A DNA stretch of 48,469 nt from Robertmurraya sp. (GCA_025451895.1 JANWJP010000076.1:1-48469), one strand, 5' to 3'; counted from the first letter of the stretch, positions 18,879 to 27,989 are shown. Notes: a model not told the origin generated them from the letters alone. Translations and numbers: made by a program.

Positions 18879-19237
18879 TCCTGCTCTCCTTTTTTCCGTC
18901 TCAGGGTCTCCCAAAAAGCTTGTGAGGGATCTATTCCTTCGGACGTTTCTGTGAAAAATAACTGGAAACATCAGTTTCTTCTTTATGCAGTGCTCTTTCT
19001 ACCGTCACTTAGGTGCAAATATTTCTGTAAAAACAGTGAATGCCTTCTTCAATTAAAAAGAGCAAGCCGGTTCAAAGGAATAATAAAACAAACCACTTCC
19101 ACAAAGTGGTCCCCATCCTTTTTCAGGAATATATTAACTTTATAGTCTTTTTTCTATCATTCATGCAACTAATTTTAAGAGACTTAGCTGCCTGAAATTT
19201 TAGAAAAACTGTTCCCTTGACTGACAGGTATATAACA
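18879..19237. other. Intergenic region
   Basis: The region holds the ribosome site of the preceding gene and a terminator-like stem at 19085-19110. No supported gene was seen; the plus-strand frame of 93 codons has no ribosome site and a composition unlike a gene. Confidence 0.45.
19085..19110 (-). terminator. Terminator downstream of the broken patatin gene
   Basis: ACCACTT / AAGTGGT stem with a 5-nt loop, followed on the minus strand by TGTTTTATTATT. It probably once ended the patatin-like gene. Confidence 0.6.
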
Positions 19238-19498
19238 CTACCTGTTTGCTTCCGCCATAATTTCGGCGGCATATTTTCTGCCGTCCTCATAACCCTGAAA
19301 ATAGAGAGCATTTAACTTTTGCGGGTTTTTCTCCATTTTTCCCACCTCTAACGGCCGGCTCGGGCGGATAATTAAAACATTTCCCTTTTTCTCTTCCTCC
19401 TCAAGATAATCTAATATCTCATTATACATTTTATAGCGATTTGCCATTGCTTCGTGGAGGCCGGTGTATTCCTGATACCTCCTTTTCAGCCAGACCAA
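19238..19498 (-). pseudogene. C-terminal fragment of a patatin-like phospholipase
   Basis: An 86-codon fragment matching the C-terminal end (DUF6363-type) of YjjU-like patatin family proteins: YQEYTGLHEAMANRYKMYNE, then NVLIIRPSRPLEVGKMEKNP and a final YFQGYEDGRKYA. It has no own ribosome site or catalytic residues. The matching N-terminal fragment is at 21620-21865 in the same orientation, so the original gene of about 290 codons has been split by about 2.1 kb and has lost its middle. The family assignment is from memory. Confidence 0.8.
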
Positions 19499-19516
19499 AT
19501 AGATTTAGGACATAAT

Positions 19517-19555
19517 AAAGCTCCATTTCCGGAGGTTGTCTGGAAAATGGAGCTT
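19517..19555. terminator. Strong hairpin at the edge of the patatin C-terminal fragment
   Basis: AAAGCTCCATTTCC and GGAAAATGGAGCTTT form a stem of about 13 bp with a one-base offset and an 11-nt loop, followed by TTTTTG on the plus strand and TTTATTATG on the minus strand. It lies at the junction between the patatin C-terminal fragment and inserted DNA. Confidence 0.6.
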
Positions 19556-19714
19556 TTTGCTTTCGTATGAATAGTTTTTTGCGCAAGAAACGGAGCGAGT
19601 CATTTTCCCGGCATCCTGCGATAATCATTCAATCTTCCGTATAAAAGTCTTCATAAAGTATCAAAAAGATGTATTCATAGATAAAGTGCTTCTAAAAGCC
19701 TGCTTTCTCAATAT

Positions 19715-20593
19715 CTATTTGTCGCTGTTTATAATTTCTTTAACCTTCTTATCATCAATATTCAATATTCCGTAGGTAGTACCCATTAACGTCTGCTCGC
19801 AGCTCTTACTATCTTGAATATAATGCATAACAGGGGTTACCTGTAAAAATTGATAATCTGTATTATTATTTACCTCGAGATTAGCTTCAATCGAAAATAC
19901 CTCATCAGGTTGTATTACCATGCCATCACCTGAATCCAGTGGTACACCGTTGATTTTAATATTTTTATAAGTTATTCCGTCATTAAGGCTGGTAAGGTTT
20001 ACAAATCTAAATTCTCTTTGTGTATTGTTCTTAAAAGATCCGAAAAAAACATTTTTAGGATAGGATACGGTATAGCCGTCCTCTACGATGATAGCATCAT
20101 TGATTGGTTCCTGACTCACATAGACATGAATGTCCCCAATGTTATAGACTTCAGGTTCCCTATCCTTATATAAAAGAGAAACTGTAGAAAATTTATCAAT
20201 CCCTTGGTTTGTCTTAGGCTTAATATCAACTATTAAATTCATGAGACGTTGATTATTTCCTGTTTTGTCACCTTTAAAAATATCGTATTCCACTACTTCA
20301 ACAATCTCAGTATCATCAAACTGAACCCCGACTAAACTGTCTAATTTAGAAAAATCATTTCCATTATTTTGTTCTATAAATATCAGATTAAGAGAATTTT
20401 CCTCTTTCTCTTTTAAAAACGCTATACTGGCGTTCCATTTCCCAAAGTATATTTCCGAAGAAATTTGTTGATTGTTCCCTTCTTTTGGTTTAGTTTTGGA
20501 ACTTTCATCAGAGGAGAGAATCCTGTAACCAGCATAAAAAACAACAGCAATAATTGCCAGTATGACTAATCCCCATAATACTCTAGATTTCAT
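19715..20593 (-). CDS. Membrane-anchored orphan protein inside the disrupted patatin locus
   Basis: 292 residues. A single N-terminal transmembrane anchor (VLWGLVILAIIAVVFYAGY, about residues 5-23) is followed by a polar linker (SSDESSKTKPKEGNN) and a large extracytoplasmic domain rich in Asn, Asp, Val and Ile, with no motif I know. Predicted strands such as FFGSFKNNTQREFRFVNL and EVFSIEANLEVNNN suggest an immunoglobulin-like beta fold in the second half; this is inference. Base composition is visibly more AT-rich than the flanking genes. The gene lies between two halves of a patatin gene and next to an insertion-sequence remnant, so horizontal acquisition is likely. The ribosome site is weak, and the start is chosen by the signal-anchor position. 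Confidence 0.7.
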   Translation of the reverse strand: MKSRVLWGLVILAIIAVVFYAGYRILSSDESSKTKPKEGNNQQISSEIYFGKWNASIAFLKEKEENSLNLIFIEQNNGNDFSKLDSLVGVQFDDTEIVEVVEYDIFKGDKTGNNQRLMNLIVDIKPKTNQGIDKFSTVSLLYKDREPEVYNIGDIHVYVSQEPINDAIIVEDGYTVSYPKNVFFGSFKNNTQREFRFVNLTSLNDGITYKNIKINGVPLDSGDGMVIQPDEVFSIEANLEVNNNTDYQFLQVTPVMHYIQDSKSCEQTLMGTTYGILNIDDKKVKEIINSDK

Positions 20594-20744
20594 ATATTTT
20601 ACTCCAATACAATTATTTATATTTTACTTGAAGATATGTTTCAGATGATAGTAATGTTAAAATAATAAAAGTTTTTTACCTCCAATTAAATATTTACCAT
20701 CTTAATAAAAGATTAGCATAGCTTTCTAATTTCAAAATCCTTCT

Positions 20745-21590
20745 AATGGCACGATTGATGATCGGTTCTTAAGTCTGCTTTACCCCAATATTTACTTATT
20801 GTGACCGCTGCTGTCTTTAAGCAAAAAGACCGTCCGGCTATTAGGCGTTGGTTCAATTTTACTAACCGGTCCCAAAAATCCTCATTCCTGTCAACGGTTA
20901 ATAAATCTCCGGCATTTTTGAGAAACGCATCTTCAAGCTGCGTTTCTTTTTTTGAAAAACTGGCCAATATCCGCAAGACTCCGGCCCCCCTCTCATCCCT
21001 TCTTTCCCGTCTTTTTTGCGCTTGACATCTCCCTGACATTTTCGTCGGCTGGTTTAAAAATAGAAATTGACTTTGTTAGGAGGGGATGACCTTGCTGTAA
21101 AATGAAGAAACTCAAACACCTGTTGCAAGAAATGACAAAAAGGGAAAAGCTGTCTTTCTTAGTTTTTTCAAAACATTCACCGGCTGTCATTGGTTCCCCT
21201 ACAATCTCAGCCGATTTTCGTAGGGAGTAGCCTTTTAACATACATTCGACAAAGGTAATCCATTCGTTACCTTTTCGGGTTCTATATAGAAAGGTATTTG
21301 TTGTGTCTAAAAAGGTCTTTCTGCAAGACTTACAGCGGTAACGCTGACGACCATTGGTTGTACCGAAGCGAACAACGTGTTCGGACGCACCTTGTGGGCA
21401 TTCACATCCATCTCTACAGCGAGTTTCTCTCTTTCATTAATTAAACGACCCCCAGCCGAGGAAACAGGGTCAACATAGCGTTTAACCCATTGGTAAATTT
21501 AGTCCTTTTGTGTATGCTGTAATTTGTCGATATACTTTAACAAGTTGCTAAACACTTTGCTCACTTCTGAGCATATGTTCTTATTTCGAT
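20745..21590 (-). mobile_element. Degenerate IS1595-like transposase remnant
   Basis: In shifting minus-strand frames the stretch encodes pieces of a zinc-ribbon transposase: KYIDKLQHTQKD, HVVRFGTTNGRQRYRCKSC with RKTFLDTTNTF, EWITFVECMLKGYSLRKSAE, and towards the end a TVDRN block. This order (N-terminal helix, zinc ribbon, helix-turn-helix, catalytic core) fits IS1595-family transposases. Several stops and frameshifts show it is dead. No terminal inverted repeats were identified, so the limits are approximate. Confidence 0.7.
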
Positions 21591-21619
21591 TATAAAAAAA
21601 TTCGGATAGGTATCAAATA

Positions 21620-21865
21620 TCAACATTTATCTTTAACAGAGCCAAAAGATAAATAACGGGAGTCTGTTACATAATGAATATTAACCCTGTAATTTCTCCC
21701 TTTTTGTTTCGATAAAAAGGAGGCAGCCATGACCGAACCGGCAAAAACCCCGATCACATACAGAAAATCAATCTGTTTTTCCAAAAAATATTCCAGAACT
21801 TCTGCCGTACAGATGGCCCGCATGCCTCCCTCTTCCAGGACAAGTCCACAATCTTTCAACAACAT
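21620..21865 (-). pseudogene. N-terminal fragment of a patatin-like phospholipase
   Basis: 81 codons from ATG with AAAGG 8 nt upstream. The beginning is clearly patatin-like: CGLVLEEGGMRAICTAEVLE for the oxyanion loop (normally GGGMRG), then YVIGVFAGSVMAASFL where the catalytic GxSxG should be, and NIHYVTDSRYLSF. The nucleophile serine is replaced by Phe (GVFAG), and the frame ends soon after. The C-terminal part is at 19238-19498. The lost Ser, altered glycine loop and truncation all mark a pseudogene. Confidence 0.85.
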
Positions 21866-21962
21866 CACTCATACCTTTCCTGAAAAATCTCTTAGTTTAA
21901 GAATAAGATTTTTGTGAAAATTTGACAAATGTTCTGCAGACCTGTCCTTTCTTCCTAATCGA

Positions 21963-22742
21963 TTATCCGCTCAATTCTTTATTCCGGAAAATAATGATCG
22001 CAAACACCATCAGAAAAATAATTGCGGCTGTAGCAAGCAGGATGGACGGAAAGGTCCCGGCGGAAAATTCCCCCGAGTGCAAGTACTCGCCGGCATAGGT
22101 TTGCAGCAAGGCAGGACTCCATTTCAATCGGTGTGAAAGAACTCCGCTGACCAAATTTATCACAATAGCCAAAGCGATGGAGCAGAATCCGGCCAATCCG
22201 GGAACTTTAAAAACAGCACTGAAAAACAGGGTCAGCGTCATGATGAGGGTAAGCCATACCCCGTATAAAATGAGCGCTGTCAAAAACTCACCAAAAGGAA
22301 TCCACCCGAATAAGACCCCTGTATAATACCAGGAAGCGAGCATTCCTGTGATGTAGGAAAGCCACATAAGAAGCAGGGATGCCGCCCATTTGGCGGTTAT
22401 GTAAAAACCGAACGGAACAGGTTTAACAAGAATCATTGCAGCCACACCGCTTTTCCGTTCACCGGCAATCAGTCCCATCGTAATTAATACGATAATCAGT
22501 ACTCCGATCGTATCAAACTGGGCAACACTCATCATCAAACTGTCCGGAGGAGACGGATAAGGAATTTCAATCACCGTTCCTTCAGGAAGACCGCCAAGAG
22601 CATCGATCATTTTCGGCATATAATAAGACGTAAGGGGGTCCATTGAGCCGAGAAGCAAAAATGTGAGCGGAACCCAAATGATTTTAAAATTCCGCACCAT
22701 CTCCAGCCATTCTTTTTTAAAAAGAGTAAACCACAGACTCAT
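21963..22742 (-). CDS. yxlG: ABC-2 type permease (YxlG/NosY-like)
   Basis: 259 residues with about six hydrophobic segments. It starts LWFTLFKKEWLEMVRNFK, typical of ABC-2 permeases, and continues GVLIIVLITMGLIAGERKSG and VAAMILVKPVPFGFYITAKW. The start overlaps the end of the ATPase gene by 4 nt (ATGA), so the two are translationally coupled. With the upstream yxlF- and yxlE-like genes it reproduces the order of the distal part of the B. subtilis sigY operon, although no sigY is in this window. The substrate is unknown; B. subtilis YxlG is linked to SigY-controlled envelope functions. Confidence 0.88.
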   Translation of the reverse strand: MSLWFTLFKKEWLEMVRNFKIIWVPLTFLLLGSMDPLTSYYMPKMIDALGGLPEGTVIEIPYPSPPDSLMMSVAQFDTIGVLIIVLITMGLIAGERKSGVAAMILVKPVPFGFYITAKWAASLLLMWLSYITGMLASWYYTGVLFGWIPFGEFLTALILYGVWLTLIMTLTLFFSAVFKVPGLAGFCSIALAIVINLVSGVLSHRLKWSPALLQTYAGEYLHSGEFSAGTFPSILLATAAIIFLMVFAIIIFRNKELSG

Positions 22743-23653
22743 GACCGCACCACCTTCATAAAGACATCCTCCAGACTCATTTTGCTGATTTCGAATTTAA
22801 TGAGAGGCAAATGCTGCTCAAGGATTTCCCTGAGAAACACTGTTTTTGCCTCTTCCACATTTTCCACAAAAAAAGTCGCAGCATTTCCATTTACGAGAAA
22901 CGATTGAACAAAATCTTTATTTGATACCTGTTCAATAAATAATTCCATATCTTTCACATTGCCAAGTGTGAGATCAATTTTAGCCTGGCGGTACTTTTCC
23001 CGCAGGCGAGCCATCGTTCCCGCTTCCACAATTTCTCCCTTGTGAAGGAAAAGGATTTCATCGGAAACCTCTTCGGCATCGTTTAAAATATGTGTAGAAA
23101 ATAAGACAGCAGACATTTTCTTCAAGTTTTCCAAAAGCCCCAAAACTTCTCTTCTTCCAATCGGATCGAGGGCTGACACCGGTTCATCAAGAAGAAGCAG
23201 CCGGGGGCGATGGATCATTGCCTGGGCAATTCCCAGCCTTTGTCTCATTCCCCCGGAATATTTACTGATCCGTTTCTTTTTCGCTTCTCCCAGTCCCACT
23301 GTCTCAAAGAGTTCTTCCGCCCGTACAGCGGCCTCCTCCTTTGTTAATCCCCCCAGTTTACCGGCATATTCGAGAAACTCTTTACCCGTCATCCATTCAT
23401 AAAAAACCGGATGTTGCGGCAAATAACCGATGAATTTGCGAAAATCCCCGTTATTTGAGGTTTCGGGAAAAGTGATCGTGCCCGAACTCGGCTTCAGCAA
23501 ACCGGAAAGCATTCTTAAAATCGTCGTTTTCCCCGCACCGTTTGGACCGACAAGGGCTGTACACCGGTTTTCCCCGAGGGTAAAACTCACTCCTTTTATT
23601 ACCGGCTGATTTTTGAAACTCTTTTTCAGAGCTTCCACACGGATCACGGACAT
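22739..23653 (-). CDS. yxlF: ABC transporter ATP-binding protein (YxlF-like)
   Basis: 304 residues. All ABC motifs are intact: Walker A GPNGAGKTT (about residue 36), the Q-loop in IGYLPQHP, the signature SGGMRQRLGIAQ, Walker B LLLLDEPVSALDP and the H-loop STHIL. A C-terminal extension of about 80 residues is typical of this subfamily of exporters. Its ATG shares one base with the stop of the small gene upstream (TAATG), and a GGAAGGAGA site lies 9 nt before it. It should power the adjacent permease. Confidence 0.93.
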   Translation of the reverse strand: MSVIRVEALKKSFKNQPVIKGVSFTLGENRCTALVGPNGAGKTTILRMLSGLLKPSSGTITFPETSNNGDFRKFIGYLPQHPVFYEWMTGKEFLEYAGKLGGLTKEEAAVRAEELFETVGLGEAKKKRISKYSGGMRQRLGIAQAMIHRPRLLLLDEPVSALDPIGRREVLGLLENLKKMSAVLFSTHILNDAEEVSDEILFLHKGEIVEAGTMARLREKYRQAKIDLTLGNVKDMELFIEQVSNKDFVQSFLVNGNAATFFVENVEEAKTVFLREILEQHLPLIKFEISKMSLEDVFMKVVRS

Positions 23654-23850
23654 TAATCATGTCTCCTTCCAAAGATGAAATACAAAATCGGGCCAATTAT
23701 ATTTACAAATATTATTACAAGAGCCCAAACCCATTTTGGGCCATTTGTTTTTTCAATTCGGACAAGGTCAATAATTGCCACAATTAACAATACAAATTGC
23801 GCGATAATAAGCGGTATGAAAAGTGCATAATGTTCAAAAAAAAGTTCCAT
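23653..23850 (-). CDS. yxlE: YxlE-like PLDc_N small membrane protein
   Basis: 65 residues from MELFFEHYAL, with GGAGGT 8 nt upstream; an upstream in-frame ATG is not needed. Two transmembrane segments (about 10-29 and 40-60) surround the typical PLDc_N block IVAIIDLVRIEKTNGPKWVW, and the protein ends GPILYFIFGRRHD. The domain occurs at the N-terminus of cardiolipin synthases but here stands alone. In B. subtilis, YxlE is described as one of the proteins that dampen SigY activity. First gene of the three-gene operon. Confidence 0.9.
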   Translation of the reverse strand: MELFFEHYALFIPLIIAQFVLLIVAIIDLVRIEKTNGPKWVWALVIIFVNIIGPILYFIFGRRHD

Positions 23851-23924
23851 TAGCAGAATACCTCCTTTATGCTTCATCTGATTGCTTCAGAGAGATAAAT
23901 ACATTTTTTACACTGCATACGCAG

Positions 23925-23956
23925 AAAAAGCACTTCGAACCCGCGAAGTGCTTTTT
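23925..23956. terminator. Bidirectional terminator between the DUF4870 gene and yxlE
   Basis: Perfect 13-bp arms AAAAAGCACTTCG / CGAAGTGCTTTTT with a 6-nt loop and U-tracts on both strands. Confidence 0.92.
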
Positions 23957-24058
23957 AATTCCAATAACAAGTAACAACAGGACAACTTCGGTTTCGAAAA
24001 CAAATTTGGCCAGGAACACTTCCGGTACATTCAATTCATACAGACAGGATTTTTTTCA

Positions 24059-24382
24059 TCAGCGAATTAACCGAAAAATTAACGGAATCCGGTACTCCTC
24101 CCCGCTGAATGCTTTTACGGCACCTACAATCGTGAACACTAAAACAAATATGGAGAGTATCCACAACAGGAAAATACCGACAATAACCAAGGTTAAAACA
24201 CCGAAAATCAGACCGTAAACCGCACATGAAATAAAGAAATTCAAATATTCTTTTCCGTGATAATCAACAAAATACGATTCGTCTTTCTTTAAAAGCCAGA
24301 TGACAAGAGGTCCTATAAATGCCGTTACAAAACTAATCAAATAAATTGCAGCAGCCAATAAACGTTCATCATTGCTGGGCAT
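24059..24382 (-). CDS. DUF4870 small membrane protein
   Basis: 107 residues, starting after GGGGGA. Three hydrophobic helices surround the family hallmark DESYFVDYHGKEYLNFFIS (residues about 34-52), which usually reads as a loop of charged residues followed by N-F; the end is YRIPLIFRLIR. This matches the DUF4870 (Tic20-like) family common in Bacillaceae. Function unknown. It lies between the yxlEFG-like operon and the kinase/ABC module and is separated from the former by a strong terminator. Confidence 0.87.
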   Translation of the reverse strand: MPSNDERLLAAAIYLISFVTAFIGPLVIWLLKKDESYFVDYHGKEYLNFFISCAVYGLIFGVLTLVIVGIFLLWILSIFVLVFTIVGAVKAFSGEEYRIPLIFRLIR

Positions 24383-24578
24383 ATCCGCATTCCCCCTTAC
24401 TGTTATTCAGATATAAACATCTGCATTATTATGATTATGATTCTTATATCTGTACCGGTCCTGTATCTTTTCGTGTAAAATGTTATATCCCTTACACTTA
24501 GTATTACATACGGATTCGCATTTGCAATAGATTCATTTATTATTTATATTTACATAATTTTTTCACCGGATTATTGTT

Positions 24579-25484
24579 TCATTCAGGGCATAATTTCCAT
24601 TCACATATTATGCGCAGCTTATTTCCGTCTATCTCCGCAATCACCTGTCCGTCCATTTTATCCAGCAGACTTTTAACAATCGCCAATCCGAGTCCGTGAC
24701 CGGAGCGACGCGTCTCGTCAGCTGTATAAAACCGGTCAAAAAGTTTCTTAATGTCCGGTTTTTTCCCCTCGCGGCATTCATTTTCTACCGTAAACCGGAA
24801 TAGATTTCCCGCTTTGTCCGCAGTCATGTGTATTTCCCCGTCAGCATGCTGAATGGCATTAAGGATAAGATTCTCCGCTACCCGGATAAAAGCATTTTTA
24901 TCCGTCCGCACAATCAAATCTTCAGATGAAATATTTATGACAGGCTCCTTATTTATCGCTTGAAACTGATCGTAATAAGATAAAATAATTTCTTTCAGCA
25001 AATTGTTCACATGGATTTTTTCCGGATGAAACGGCAGTTCTCCGGATTCGGCTGAGGATAACAGGAAGAAATTATTAATCAATTCATGAAGGGAAAGTGC
25101 TTTTTTATAAGAAACGGACAAATATTCAGATTTATTCTCCTCATCCGTTTCTTCCTCCTTTAAAAGTTGCAGATAACCGATGATCGCCGTTAACGGAGTC
25201 CGTAAATCATGGGACATTCCGGAAATCGCCTGTTTTAATTGTAATTCTGACCTTTTTTTATCCGCTTCGATCTCATTCAACCTGGAAATTAACATATTTA
25301 TTTCTTTTGCCAGTTCTTCAATTTGCCGGTTTCCCAAAGAAATGCCTATTTTATGCCGGGATTGCTGTTTTCTCATGCTGTTAAGTTGATTTGCGATTCT
25401 TTTTATTTGCCTGGACAAAAAAAGATGGCGGATGAGGAAAATAAATATTAAAAGCGATAATACAGTTATTATGAAAATATTCAT
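24579..25484 (-). CDS. Sensor histidine kinase of the ABC resistance module
   Basis: 301 residues from the ATG placed 9 nt after GGAG; two earlier in-frame ATGs overlap or precede that site. One N-terminal transmembrane segment (IFIITVLSLLIFIFLI) is followed directly by a coiled-coil-like linker, so no extracellular sensor domain exists. The phospho-acceptor is His92 in SGMSHDLRTPLTAIIGY. The ATPase domain has ENLILNAIQHA (N box) and RSGHGLGLAIVKSLL (G box). Kinases this compact, paired with an ABC exporter, usually sense antimicrobial peptides or cell-wall damage together with the transporter. It is the last gene of the response regulator-ATPase-permease-kinase cluster, 16 nt after the permease gene. 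Confidence 0.92.
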   Translation of the reverse strand: MNIFIITVLSLLIFIFLIRHLFLSRQIKRIANQLNSMRKQQSRHKIGISLGNRQIEELAKEINMLISRLNEIEADKKRSELQLKQAISGMSHDLRTPLTAIIGYLQLLKEEETDEENKSEYLSVSYKKALSLHELINNFFLLSSAESGELPFHPEKIHVNNLLKEIILSYYDQFQAINKEPVINISSEDLIVRTDKNAFIRVAENLILNAIQHADGEIHMTADKAGNLFRFTVENECREGKKPDIKKLFDRFYTADETRRSGHGLGLAIVKSLLDKMDGQVIAEIDGNKLRIICEWKLCPE

Positions 25485-25500
25485 TTTCCTCATCTCCTTT

Positions 25501-26316
25501 TTACTTAATGTCTTTTCGCTGAAAAACGGTAAGCCCTGCGGCAATAAAAAGGACGGCAGTTACCACGGGAATCAAAATCATTTCCATTGTTTGCGCGCCG
25601 TTCAACGGCAGTTTGCCCAGGTCATAGATTCGGTGGAACACCGAATAATTTTGAAGCGTTTCAACCCATTTTATTCTCCCTGCCAAAAGCGCCGGGCCTT
25701 TTGATGCAATAAAATAAAATCCAAAAATATACAACAACGCTTTTCCGGTACTGCTTGTAAGAAGATTAAACAGCATGGACACAGAAACAAATGCTATCAT
25801 ATAAATCATCAAAATAATCGCTGCTGAAAGGATGGTCTGGATACCTGTCCCTTCCGGCCACTCTCCCACACCAAAAAACAACGAAGCCGAAACAAATGAT
25901 GCGGCTGGAATTATAAAAACAGCAACGATAACCGAACTTACAGAAAAAACAATCCATTTTGCCAGATAAATAGATATTCGGGAGTGCCCGAGAGAGATTT
26001 GGTTTTTAATTGTACCCAGCGAAAATTCTTTTGTTAAATAGAATGTGCCAATCACCGCAGCAATTAACATCATGATTAAGACGTGAGGGGAGGTCAATGA
26101 TTCAACGAAAATTTCAACTCCGCCCGGCAACATTTCGCCGGAACTCTCATATTCAATTGTTATTTCTAACCCGTCCATTTCATCAAGCAGACCTTTTTCA
26201 CCAAGATTAAATAAAAACATGGCCAGAAAGATCAACACTGTAATGATGCCTGACAGCGCCCAAAACGTCTTTGCCCGGAAAAATTTGTAGATTTCTGTTC
26301 TGAGAAGGTTAAGCAT
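25501..26316 (-). CDS. ABC permease (lantibiotic/bacitracin immunity type)
   Basis: 271 residues with about six hydrophobic segments, starting MLNLLRTEIYKFFRAKTFWA, the common opening of ABC-2 permeases in bacteriocin and lantibiotic immunity systems (LanE/LanG and BcrB-like). A sizeable extracytoplasmic loop follows the first helix (LDEMDGLEITIEYESSGEML), and a cytoplasmic EFSLGTIKNQISLGHSR motif precedes the second helix pair. The start overlaps the ATPase stop by 8 nt. It presumably exports or expels an envelope-active compound from the membrane; the actual substrate cannot be read from the sequence. Confidence 0.88.
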   Translation of the reverse strand: MLNLLRTEIYKFFRAKTFWALSGIITVLIFLAMFLFNLGEKGLLDEMDGLEITIEYESSGEMLPGGVEIFVESLTSPHVLIMMLIAAVIGTFYLTKEFSLGTIKNQISLGHSRISIYLAKWIVFSVSSVIVAVFIIPAASFVSASLFFGVGEWPEGTGIQTILSAAIILMIYMIAFVSVSMLFNLLTSSTGKALLYIFGFYFIASKGPALLAGRIKWVETLQNYSVFHRIYDLGKLPLNGAQTMEMILIPVVTAVLFIAAGLTVFQRKDIK

Positions 26317-27238
26317 GGCTTACAGAACCTCCCCCAACCAGGCCGGAAAAATATTCTTCCAACGTTTCATTTTTTAATGTGAATTGTTCAATAATCAGCC
26401 CGTTTTCAGTTAACTTCTTAGAGATTTTTTGTTGTTCCTGAAGATGGCTGTATAGATGAATGGTTCCATCCGGCATGACCGTGAAATTCACCTGTTCAAA
26501 TTCCGATTCCATAACTGCGGCTGTTTTTGCGGCATCATTTGTTTTAATGACCAGGCGGGCGCTGCATTTTTCATTTAATTCTTTCTCAGTAATTTGTTCC
26601 AGTAAGGTTCCCTGATGGATTATTCCCACTCTTGTCGCCAATTGATGAACTTCACTTAATATGTGACTTGAAATTAAGACCGTAACACCGTATTCTTTGT
26701 TCAATTTTTTGAGAAGCGTCCTTATTTCGATAACCCCTTTTGGATCAAGACCGTTTGTCGGCTCATCTAAAATTAAGAATTCAGGATCATTCATCAGCGC
26801 GACGGCTATCCCCAGCCGCTGTTTCATCCCCAGCGAAAAGTCTTTTACTTTTTTCTTTCCAGCTTCTGAAAGACCTACTTGTCTCAAAGCTTTGTCAATG
26901 ACCGTCCTGTCGGGATTTCCTCTTTGTATCCGGATTACCTCCAAATTTTGCTTTGCGGTCATGTACGGAAATAAAGCCGGACTTTCAATCAATGTTCCCA
27001 GTCTGGTCCTGGCCTGCGCCAATTCCTTTTTCTGATTCAGTCCAAATAATTCAATTGCACCTGAGGTCGGCTTGGTTAACCCGGTTGCCAGCCTCATCAA
27101 TGTTGATTTGCCGGCTCCGTTCAAACCTATAAAACCGTAAATTTCCCCCTGTCTGATTTCCATGTTGACGCGGTTTAATACGGTCTTTTTACCGTACTGT
27201 TTAGTCAAATCGACAGTTCTTAAAACATATTTCCCCAT
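26309..27238 (-). CDS. ABC ATPase (BcrA/LanF-like)
   Basis: 309 residues, starting 8 nt after GGAGGG. The ABC motifs are complete: GLNGAGKSTLMRLATGL (Walker A), the Q-loop region LGTLIESPALFPYMTA (with ESP in place of the usual Q, as in BcrA/LanF-type proteins), FSLGMKQRLGIAVAL (signature), EFLILDEPTNGLDP (Walker B) and ISSHIL (H-loop). The C-terminal extension is typical of bacitracin or lantibiotic resistance ATPases. It pairs with the overlapping permease gene and lies 79 nt downstream of the response-regulator gene. Confidence 0.93.
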   Translation of the reverse strand: MGKYVLRTVDLTKQYGKKTVLNRVNMEIRQGEIYGFIGLNGAGKSTLMRLATGLTKPTSGAIELFGLNQKKELAQARTRLGTLIESPALFPYMTAKQNLEVIRIQRGNPDRTVIDKALRQVGLSEAGKKKVKDFSLGMKQRLGIAVALMNDPEFLILDEPTNGLDPKGVIEIRTLLKKLNKEYGVTVLISSHILSEVHQLATRVGIIHQGTLLEQITEKELNEKCSARLVIKTNDAAKTAAVMESEFEQVNFTVMPDGTIHLYSHLQEQQKISKKLTENGLIIEQFTLKNETLEEYFSGLVGGGSVSHA

Positions 27239-27317
27239 TTGCCATACCCTCCTTCTGGTTCATTTTAAGTATGGCATGCGATTAATAAGCATTTCTAAAT
27301 TAATTCTTAAGAAAACC

Positions 27318-27989
27318 TTAAGTTTTTAATCTGTATCCCATTCCCCAAATGGTTTCAATGTATTCTTCATCCGGGTTCGCCTTCGCCAATTTCGTCCGTA
27401 AATTACTCATATGAACATTGACGACATTGGCGCTGTCAAAATATTCACTTTCCCAGACCGCTGCAAAAATATTTTCTTTCGTAAACAACTTTTTCGGGTA
27501 AGTAAGGAATAATCTGAGTAATTTATATTCCCGGGCGGTTAAAGATACAGGAATGTTATTCACAGTTACCTGTTTGGTCTCTTCGTTTAAAATGATGTCT
27601 TTAAAAGTCAATACCTGAGGGGTTCTGTATTTCTTCAATCTTCTAATCTGTGCCTCTATCCGTGCGGCCACCTCCTCATTATCAAAGGGCTTTGTTATAT
27701 AATCATCCGCACCGCTCCGGAGCATATCCACTTTTGTCATTCTTTCATCTTTTGCCGAAATAATAATGATTCCGGCGTCAGACTTTTTTCTAATCATGGC
27801 CAATAACTCTTCTCCGCTCATTCCCGGCAGCATTAAATCAAGCAAAAAAAGGTCCCATGACTTTCTTTCCATCTGAAGGATGGCTTCGGTTCCGGAATAG
27901 GCCGGCTGAGGGTTATAGCCGATCTTGCTGACAATCCGGCAAAGAAGATTATTGATGTCAATATCGTCCTCAACGATTAATATATTCAT
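27318..27989 (-). CDS. OmpR-family response regulator of the ABC resistance module
   Basis: 223 residues, starting after AAGGTGA. Receiver domain with the acidic pair VEDD (residues 7-9), the phospho-acceptor Asp51 in FLLDLMLPGM, the switch residue in IIISAKDE and Lys in YITKPFDNEE. The C-terminal winged helix of OmpR type has LTAREYKLLRLFL and VVNVHMSNLRTKL with GMGYRLKT at the end. It likely activates transcription of the downstream ABC genes, and perhaps of divergent uppP, when the kinase is stimulated. First gene of the cluster, divergent from uppP over about 280 bp. Confidence 0.94.
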   Translation of the reverse strand: MNILIVEDDIDINNLLCRIVSKIGYNPQPAYSGTEAILQMERKSWDLFLLDLMLPGMSGEELLAMIRKKSDAGIIIISAKDERMTKVDMLRSGADDYITKPFDNEEVAARIEAQIRRLKKYRTPQVLTFKDIILNEETKQVTVNNIPVSLTAREYKLLRLFLTYPKKLFTKENIFAAVWESEYFDSANVVNVHMSNLRTKLAKANPDEEYIETIWGMGYRLKT

